A stretch of 64,000 bases of DNA. Source: Dipteris shenzhenensis. Lineage: Eukaryota > Polypodiophyta > Polypodiopsida > Gleicheniales. The notes below the pieces were generated by a model. The model had not been told where the DNA came from, ran no database searches, and worked only from the letters and a program-made list of their open reading frames with translations. Of the stretch, positions 57,106 through 64,000 are shown in pieces (within the stretch, counting starts at the first letter, position 1; the number at the start of each line of letters is the position of its first letter). Made by a program: the position numbers and the translations under genes. Where the stretch lies: assembly GCA_047967505.1 (NCBI GenBank), contig CM106539.1, one strand, 5' to 3'.

Positions 57106-57285
57106 TTACTGTTCATTTTTTGTATATGGCCTCATGTGAAGCTCACACATGCTATGCTTATAATTGTCAATATCTCCTCTTACTATATAGCTTATAATTG
57201 TCAAGAGAAGCTCAAATTAAACATGCTATGCTTATAATTGTCAATATCTCCTCTTCATGCTTATGTTGTGATTTTATAAGTGTAG

Positions 57286-60236
57286 ATGGAAGGGACGAGT
57301 GGAAGCTCATCTGATGATGCGCCAACGCCCGGGAGCACTAAGTGGCTTACGGAGAGGTTATACTGTCATTGCACTCATTGCAAGCGAGAAGTACGACATC
57401 AACATCGTATTATCATGCGCCACTTGCGGATGTATGGGGAGGAGCCGGAACCAATACCCCCCGTTGGTGTTGCACATGTTGATGGATCATCGGTAAGTCA
57501 AAGCTATTTAAGTTCGCAATCTTATTGTATACCAGGAAATAGAAGATCTTATATTTACACGAATGAGCTTATGACAGGATGAGGAGGGTGACGAGCGTAC
57601 ACATATACCTTCTCACTTTCAACAAGACTATAGTCTCCCGGATGACGACGAGGGTATGGTCGACATGATGGATTCCTTATTGGGGTCAGTTACAAATCAA
57701 TCATCTCTTGGATCCCATGCATATCTTCAAGAATGTGGGGGCTACCATTTGGGCACACTTGGTTGGTTCCAAGGACTCGAGAGGAGTGCGAGAAGACTTG
57801 CGTGCTATGAATAGGATGTCTCGTTTGTGGCCCCAAGTGCATGCTTCAGGAAAAGTTGTCCTCTCGAAAGCAACGTGGATCCTCTCTACGAGGGAGGAGG
57901 CAGCGATCAAGGCAGACATTGCCTCTTTTCAAACACCGACAGGGTACATGCGTTGCTTGAAAGGAGCATTTTCAAAGGACAATAAGCTTAGTGGCCTCAA
58001 GTCCCATGATTGGCACAAGGTCTTACAGGTATTCTAAGTAGAATTAGTGTACCGATAATAGTGATGCATTAGCGTAATTATTATTATGTTATATTGTTGA
58101 CATGATTTCATTGTTGCTTTGATAGTTCATCCTTCCGATTACAATAAAAGGGTGCTTACAAGAAGATGTTAGAAATGCTATATTCAAGATCTGTGGTATT
58201 GTGAGGTATGCTTACTATCAATTCACCTCGGGGGGGTCACTATGTATAAACCCTCTATATCACGTGCGTTCAAGGCCTATATTTAAAGTCCCTTATCTGT
58301 AAAAAATTTCATTAATAAAATGTACCCCTTTTCTATACGAATCTATAATTTTTTTCCAAAACTATTTTAAATAGTCCCTTATGTATATTTATTTCTGTAA
58401 ATTTTAGAAATAAAAAAAATCCTTCTGTTGAACTCACGTGATAGGGTTACATATGATGAGTGACCCCCCCGAGCAATTCGCATTATGTATTTTCTTCATG
58501 GACATGTGAAATAGGTAGATATCTCAAATATCTTACATATGCATGGACATGTGAAATAGGTGGATATCTCAAAAGGAGATCTCTATATCGAGCATCGAGA
58601 AGGCTAGGGTGGAATCCATCGAAGCCGTATGCTTGCTTGAGAAGCACTTTCCCTCAAGCATTATGACAACTCAAGTCCACTTGCTTGTGCACATAGTTGA
58701 TGAGGTGGCTATAGCAGGTACCGTTCATAATCGATGGATGTTTTTTCTCGAGCGGTTTATGAAAACTTTAAAGGGGTTTGTAAGACAAAGAGCAAGACCG
58801 GAAGCAAGCATGGCAGAGGGATGGCTTGTGCAAGAGTCATTAGTATATATCACAGAGTTTCTTGCATCCACGGATCCTGATATGCCGCAAGCTTGGCACA
58901 ACAAGGATGATGATCGCATCATTGGCGAGGTCCCAAGGAAAAGGGATTGAAAGAAAGATGAGCGAAGAGAAAATGGAGAAATTCAATAAGTTTTGTATCC
59001 TCAATAGCCCTGAGATGCAGAAGTGGATTGAGAGATATGAAGTGGCCAAAGCAGAAAGAATAAATGCAAGGACGAGATTCAGAGTAATGTACAGGCGATC
59101 ACAACCATATCCACGAGATCTGGCTCTTCTCCCTACTCACATGTCACTTGATTGGCTACAACTGGCTGTACGTAAAGCCGAACGTGATGGAGACACAATA
59201 AACGAGCGCGAGCGGGAGTTATCATCTGGATGTATGGTGCATGTAAGTTTCTTATCTCTTGACGTAATTAAGTAATTATTTGTGGCAATATATGCTATAA
59301 AATAGGTGCATCTTCATTGTTTTAATGATGCTCTTTTACAGTACAAAAAGTACAGTGCATTATGGTCATATGGACGACATTTTCGCGTGGAACGCATCGA
59401 TTCAAAGAGAGTCACGTATGATTGTGGAGTCATGGCTAACTTCACACAAGATAGCCGAGCAAGTGCTTCGGATACCAATCTTCTCTCCTCACAGTTGGAT
59501 TATTGTGGAACCATACGCGACATCTATGAAATTGATTTCAGACGATTTACTATTTTCATTCTTGATGTAAAATGGTTTAGAACTACTTACAACAGTCCCC
59601 ATGCGACAGTCAGAAAAGATAGTAGCGGTCTCTTTGCAATAGACTCCACCAAACATTGGACCGATGAAAGTGATACTTTTGTTCTTCCCGAGCACTGTGA
59701 GCAGGTGCATACTAATGATTTAATTAGTCGAAGCTTTCGTTTTTTAAGGCCATTGATATATATATAATTGACGACATTTGGCACGTGATTTTTCATCTTC
59801 AATATAGGTGGTTTTTCATCCGGATCGTTCTGATCCAAGATGGTGGTACGTGATCCAAGTTGCACCACGAAGTAAGCAGATTTTTGAAGATCGAGATGTG
59901 GATATGGAGATGCCACTACCAATGCCGGATCCAATTGATGAATCTAGCGAAGAAGATGTAGATCACCATATGAGGCAAGAGGAAGATGCGCATAATGACA
60001 TCGCACGGGAGGAGGATGGAGATCACGATATTGATGAGGAAGACAACAATCATCAAGATCAATCATCACACTTAAGCTTTATTGAAGAAGATGATCAAAT
60101 ACTTTTAGGTGAACGTACGATACTAGAGTACGATGATGATATAGGAGATCAACTCGGTATAGAGTTGGAGATAGACTTGCTTGGCGCCTTAGACTTGGCT
60201 CAAGATGAAACAGTTGATGTAAATGCTCTTATTTGA
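57286..60236 (+). pseudogene. TNP2-like CACTA transposase, family 1, catalytic domain deleted
   Basis: Exon 1 from ATG 57286 (MEGTSGSSSDD; Cys/His segment YCHCTHCKREVRHQHRIIMRHL). At about 57673 the acidic exon 2 is fused out of frame to the LPYWGQLQINH segment, deleting all of Transposase_21. Downstream: DUF4218-like (VHLLVHIVDEVA, LKGFVRQRARPE), DUF4216-like and acidic exons to the stop at 60234-60236. A 2-base loss near 58933 shifts the frame. A MITE lies in the intron at 58227-58473. It complements the copy at 3437, which lacks the N-terminus. Confidence 0.82.
58227..58473. mobile_element. MITE with G-run ends, 247 bp, in a TNP2 intron
   Basis: Ends CTCGGGGGGGTCACT and the complement; flanks CAATTCAC (58219-58226) and CAATTCGC (58474-58481), an 8-base duplication with one mismatch. 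The empty intron is at about 4570-4585. Confidence 0.85.
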
Positions 60237-60404
60237 TTTTTCTCATCTCAAACTTGGACATGAATATATGAGCTTCAAAGGCTTGATGTACATGCTCTCA
60301 TTTTTTTATTCTCTATGAGCTCAAACATGTATGAAAATTTAAAAAATTTTGTCATTGGAAAAAACTAAATTTTAAGGCCTAAAAAAAAAAAAAAACCTCT
60401 CTGT

Positions 60405-60651
60405 AAAAACGTCGCTATAATATTTTGTCTCAGTGTCGCTACATAGCGACTTTTAGGAAGGTCGCTATATAGCGACTTTTAAAAGTCGCTATATAGCGAC
60501 ACTAAGAAGGTCGCTATATAGCGACTTTTCCCAAAAGTCGTTATATAGCCACAATTTACGAAACCCGATTTTTTTAACGACGATTAGAGCTAAGCGGGCG
60601 CTAAACGTCGGTACGTAAACGTTGCAATAGGATGCGTGTGTAGTATAAGTG
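60405..60651. repeat. Right subterminal array and terminal repeat, family 1
   Basis: Five GTCGCTATATAGCGAC-type units, some shortened to TCGCTATATAGCGACTTTT, then CGACG and GTCGGTACG motifs and the end GTAGTATAAGTG at 60651. Confidence 0.85.
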
Positions 60652-61595
60652 CATGTTGGTTTCAACAATTATGCAATGGCACAATGTATTTTCAAAACAT
60701 GGGAGAATCCACATGCAAGAAAACTCACGGATCGACTTAGTTGATTATGTGATCACAAGCTCACTTGCAAAGTACATCATTGAATACATCAAGATTGAGG
60801 AGGAATCTCTTGAGTCAGCAGACCGTAGACTAGTGCCTGTAGGCATAATTGTTAGAAAGGTGGTGTGTAATTGTGTGTGTGTGTGTGTGTGTGTAGATGC
60901 CAATGGAGATACATGATCTATGCAACTAAATAGGATCCATCCCGAACAAAGACCATTTTGGAACACAACAGATTGGGTAGCCACCACGAAGACAACCCCA
61001 AAATAACCCCAAAGAGATGGACCTTTTGTTGAATCAAGTTGCTACACCATAGCTTGAATATGTTAGAATAGAATTGGTTTGGATAACAACTCATACTGAT
61101 TTGGAAAAAAGCATCATATATAAAAGTTGTTGTGCATTGAGGGGAGTTAGTCTCCTTCTAGTATAGGAAAAATTAGAGAGCGATCCATCACTATTGCATC
61201 TCACAACAGAGTACCAAAGTATCATCATGTTGGATCTCAAAATTCTTAAAATAGTCCTATTCTAGAAAACCGAATGGGTCGATTTGGCAAAATCCATCAT
61301 ATACAAAAGTCAAGGTGCTACGACAGAGACAATCTCCTCTTGGGATAGCAAAAGAGGAGCGAAAGTCATAGAGTGAGCTGGCCATAACTTTTTCATATTG
61401 CAACAAAGTACCATTATGTTGGGTCTTTAAATTCTTGTAAAAGACTTTTCTCCGCCTTTTCTGCAAGTCTATGCGGGTTGATTTAGCAAAAAGCATCATA
61501 TATAGGAGTCGATGTGTTTTGAGGGAGATAGCAAGTTGATTTGGCTCGTTACCGTCTCGTCTCTTTCAAAATTAGCTTGTTTTCCTAGAGGTTGC
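60652..61595 (+). repeat. Host repeat R, duplicated block B
   Basis: Matches 12456-13393 nearly base for base, including the GT run (about 60877-60894) and the end TAGAGGTTGC. No gene. Confidence 0.85.
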
Positions 61596-62317
61596 TGTAA
61601 GAAAATAATACAATGTCTGTGCTCAATAGATAACAGGATCTCGTACGCAAGAGAGAAAAGCAGATAGTATCGAGAATCAAAAAATTTGGTTACTGTAGAA
61701 CTGATACAATAGATGGCGCTGCCTCCTAGCCGTGCGCTCCTGTGAAAGACACTTCGATGGCATGCTGGAAACAGTAGAGGACGGAGGTTGGAGGCTAAGG
61801 AATCAGGGTTGTTGTAGCCAGTGATGAAATGGGCTTCACGGGCTTGCTCTTATATAGCCACCACTCGTAGTCGGTTAGACCCAATTGGGTGACTGACCGA
61901 GTCCGCCCAAAATGGCCGACTAGGAGTCGGTCCCAAAATAGGCCACCGACCACACGATAGAACCGGTGCGCAAAATAGAGCAAATGACCTACGGACTCCG
62001 TTCAGCCCAGAGCCATCCGGGATCATCTGGGGCTCCAAAAAGGCCCCGGAACCCGAGAGTGGGCTACCCCAAGAAATGCTCCATCCACGCTCAGTGCGAT
62101 CAGTCATGGGATGCCTTCCTGCACTTGCATGTAGCCTAGTTGGCAGTGTGCCAACTTCGTCCAACCATTAGGCCACACATGGCCCCCATTTGTGTCCAAA
62201 CCAGGACCTACTGGATAATCGAGCTACTCAAATGCCTTCTCCTCATATGGGGGGCTTACAAGTAGAGTTAGCTAGTTCCCGCATAGTTAGACGAGAGTGG
62301 AGCATTGATATCTAACA
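61596..62317 (-). repeat. 3' LTR of the right Copia element
   Basis: TGTAAGAAAATAATAC to GATATCTAACA, 722 bases. It keeps the 10 bases missing from 13394-14105. Confidence 0.9.
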
Positions 62318-62347
62318 CCCCCCCTCAATGTCCACCTGCAAGTGAAC

Positions 62348-64000
62348 TTACTTTCTCGGTCCAATGCCAAGTCGATGAAGATGCCTCTCCAGCAAGTCTC
62401 TTCCAAGAGCCTTCGTGAAGATGTCCGCAGCATTCTCTGTAGTCGGACAGTACACCAAGTCGACCTCTCCATCCATGATGAGCTCGCGTACAAAGTGATA
62501 TTGAATCTCAATGTGTTTTGTGTGAGCATGGAACACAGGGTTCTTTGCAATCGCCATGCAACTCTGATTGTCACATGATAATTGCATAGGCTTGTTCTGC
62601 ACTGCACCCATATCCCCTAAAATCCTCCTCAACCACACTGCCTAGCAAGAAGCAAAGCATGCTGATTTGTACTCAGCCTCGGTAGAAGAAAGAGCAACTG
62701 TGGGTTGCTTCTTGCTGACCCATGACACAGCTCTAGATCCAAGTGAGAAACAGTAACCTGTCACTGATCTCCTGCTATCCACATCTCCTACCCACCAATG
62801 TCACAGAATCCAGTCAAGATGTTTCCCTTGGTATAGGTGATGCCATAATCAAGTGTGCCTTTGATGTATTTCAGCACCCGCATCCCTGTCCTCCAATGGT
62901 TCTCCCGGGGCTTATTGAAAAACCTGCTTAGTACACCAGTCACAAAGCTGATGTCCGGCCGCGTGTTGCACAAGTAAATCAAGCTGCCGACAAGTCTTCT
63001 GTACTTCGCTTCGTCCACCAGTGGTGATGAATCCTCGTTTGAGAGCTTCACGTCAACCTCCATAGGGGTACCAACTGTCTTGTACTCAGCCATGCCAAAT
63101 GCCTTCAGTATCTCTCCAGCATACTTCAGCTGTGAAATGAAGATCTGTTTCGGCTCTTGCCAAACTTCAATCCCCAAACAGAAATGCATCAGTCCGAGGT
63201 CTGTCATTTCAAACTCTCTTCCTAGCAAATGCTTTGTCTACGAGATCTTCTCTTCATGGTTCCCTGTTATGACAAGGTCGTCCACATAAAGGACCACGAT
63301 CATACACGTGTCTCCTTCTCTAGAGATATACAAATTTGCATCAGATGGGCTCCTCCTGAACCCGTTTTGCAGAAAGTAGGCATCAATTCGTTGGTACCAT
63401 GCTCGTGGGGCCTGTTTCAGCCCGTAAAGTGCCTTCTTCAGTTTACAACTTTACCTTCTAAACCGGGGATCACAAAACCTGGTGGTTGTTCCATGTATAC
63501 CTCCTCCTTGAGATCTCCATTCAGAAAGGCGGATTTTACATCCATCTGAAACATGGGCCAACTTCCCTAGGCAACTAAAGCCAAAACATTGCGATTTGTG
63601 GTTAGTCGAGCTGTGGGAGCAAAAGTATCTTGATAATCAAAACCATGTACCTGTGCGAATCCTTTTGCCACGAGCCGAGCCTTGTAGTTATCCAACGTGC
63701 CGTCGGACTTGTACTTGGTCATGTACACCCACTTGGTGTGGATTACCTTGCGTTTTGGTGGTCATCCACAAGGTCCCAAGTGTTGTTCTTCATTATGGAG
63801 CCATACTCCGACTGCATAGCCTCCATCCACCTATCATCACCCTGTGCCTCTTCAAGACACTTGGGTTCATCAGCACGGATCACCTCTGTCATCAAAGCAT
63901 AGTTGACCAAGTGTTCCTACGCCCTTCTTTGCTCCTCTAATCTCTTAGACCGGTGGTGTTCAGATGGTTCCTCCTCAAAGGCTGGAGGTTCTCTGCCATC
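62348..64000 (-). pseudogene. Copia pol, RT and RNase H part (broken, partial)
   Basis: RNase H (NKPMQLSCDNQSCMAIAKNP, KHIEIQYHFVRE, ADIFTKALGRDLLERHLH) ends at 62348. Upstream are LIYLCNTRPDISFV (62788-63228) and, beyond it, RT sequence corresponding to 15018-15509, here disrupted by stops and one-base losses (for example near 63450). Some sites intact here are damaged in the 14136 copy, such as the ADIFTKALG motif, and the reverse also holds, so the two copies decayed independently. Confidence 0.85.

Larger units (their letters stand above)
46325..60651 (+). mobile_element. Family 1 CACTA element, complete, 14.3 kb with nested insertions, TSD CAT
   Basis: Left end CACTACAAGGCATAGGCC; right end (minus strand) CACTTATACTACACACGC. 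CAT is duplicated at 46322-46324 and 60652-60654, and the empty site CACCATGTCGG is at 12453-12463. Contents: subterminal array, leftward Ptta-like pseudogene, satellite, nested family 2 element C, more satellite, central array, rightward TNP2-like pseudogene carrying a MITE, and right array. Without the nested insertions it is about 8.7 kb. The right end has three extra bases relative to 6629. Confidence 0.9.
61596..64000 (-). mobile_element. Ty1/copia element, 3' part (runs off the window)
   Basis: Starts at the same GTTGC site as the element at 13394 and has the same order: LTR, polypurine tract, RNase H, RT. It is the duplicated block's copy of that element; the other end is outside the window. 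Confidence 0.88.

Noticed and set aside
46325-60651. Two separate CACTA elements whose outer ends only look like one insertion
   Set aside because: The CAT duplication and the empty site at 12453 show that one unit entered here; gene order also matches the complete family 2 element D.

Overview
The window is a block of plant nuclear repetitive DNA, read from the sequence alone. Every gene I can support belongs to a transposable element, and I see no intact host gene. The evidence for a plant is GT-AG introns, CACTA-type DNA transposons carrying TNP2-like (Transposase_21/DUF4218) and Ptta/En/Spm-like genes, Ty1/copia elements primed by initiator Met-tRNA, and a LINE reverse-transcriptase remnant. 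Nothing here fixes the species or lineage.

Two CACTA families dominate and share one architecture: divergent genes, with a Ptta/TNPA-like gene pointing to one end and a TNP2-like transposase gene pointing to the other, and arrays of a self-complementary motif near both ends and near the centre. Family 1 has CACTAC ends, arrays of GTCGCTATATAGCGAC and a long internal GCATAAGC-type satellite. Family 2 has CACAACAA ends and arrays of CGCGTCTATAGACGCG. Family 1 copies are: the right part of one element (1-3436, holding the only Ptta-like gene that looks intact), the right part of a second one (3437-6629) into which the first inserted, and a complete 14.3 kb copy (46325-60651, target duplication CAT). 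Family 2 copies are A (6630-10666, right part), D (26747-34099, complete, target duplication ATT), B (37430-44298, left end lost) and C (50139-55540, nested in the large family 1 element, target duplication TTA). Every TNP2 copy is broken, each in its own way.

Layout: 1-10666 is a three-level CACTA nest; 10667-13393 is old repeat-rich host sequence; 13394-20979 is a minus-strand Copia element with three LTRs and target duplication GTTGC; 20980-26746 is decayed sequence with a ~190-bp repeat, a small-LTR Copia remnant, a LINE remnant and a degenerate minisatellite; 26747-34099 is element D; 34100-37429 is non-genic, with a hairpin and an unexplained palindrome array; 37430-44298 is element B; 44299-46324 is a second copy of the host sequence; 46325-60651 is the large nested family 1 element; 60652-64000 is host repeat plus the start of another Copia. 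The stretch 6630-15781 recurs as 41347-46324 plus 60652-64000, so a segmental duplication came before the 14.3 kb insertion. Three 246-247 bp MITEs with 8-bp target duplications (18876, 45753, 58227) are among the latest events.

How the genes would work together, from family knowledge: the TNP2 product is the DDE transposase that cuts the element ends. The Ptta/TNPA-like product should bind the subterminal repeats, bring the ends together and regulate the central promoter region. With all TNP2 copies broken, these elements could move only with help from an intact copy elsewhere.
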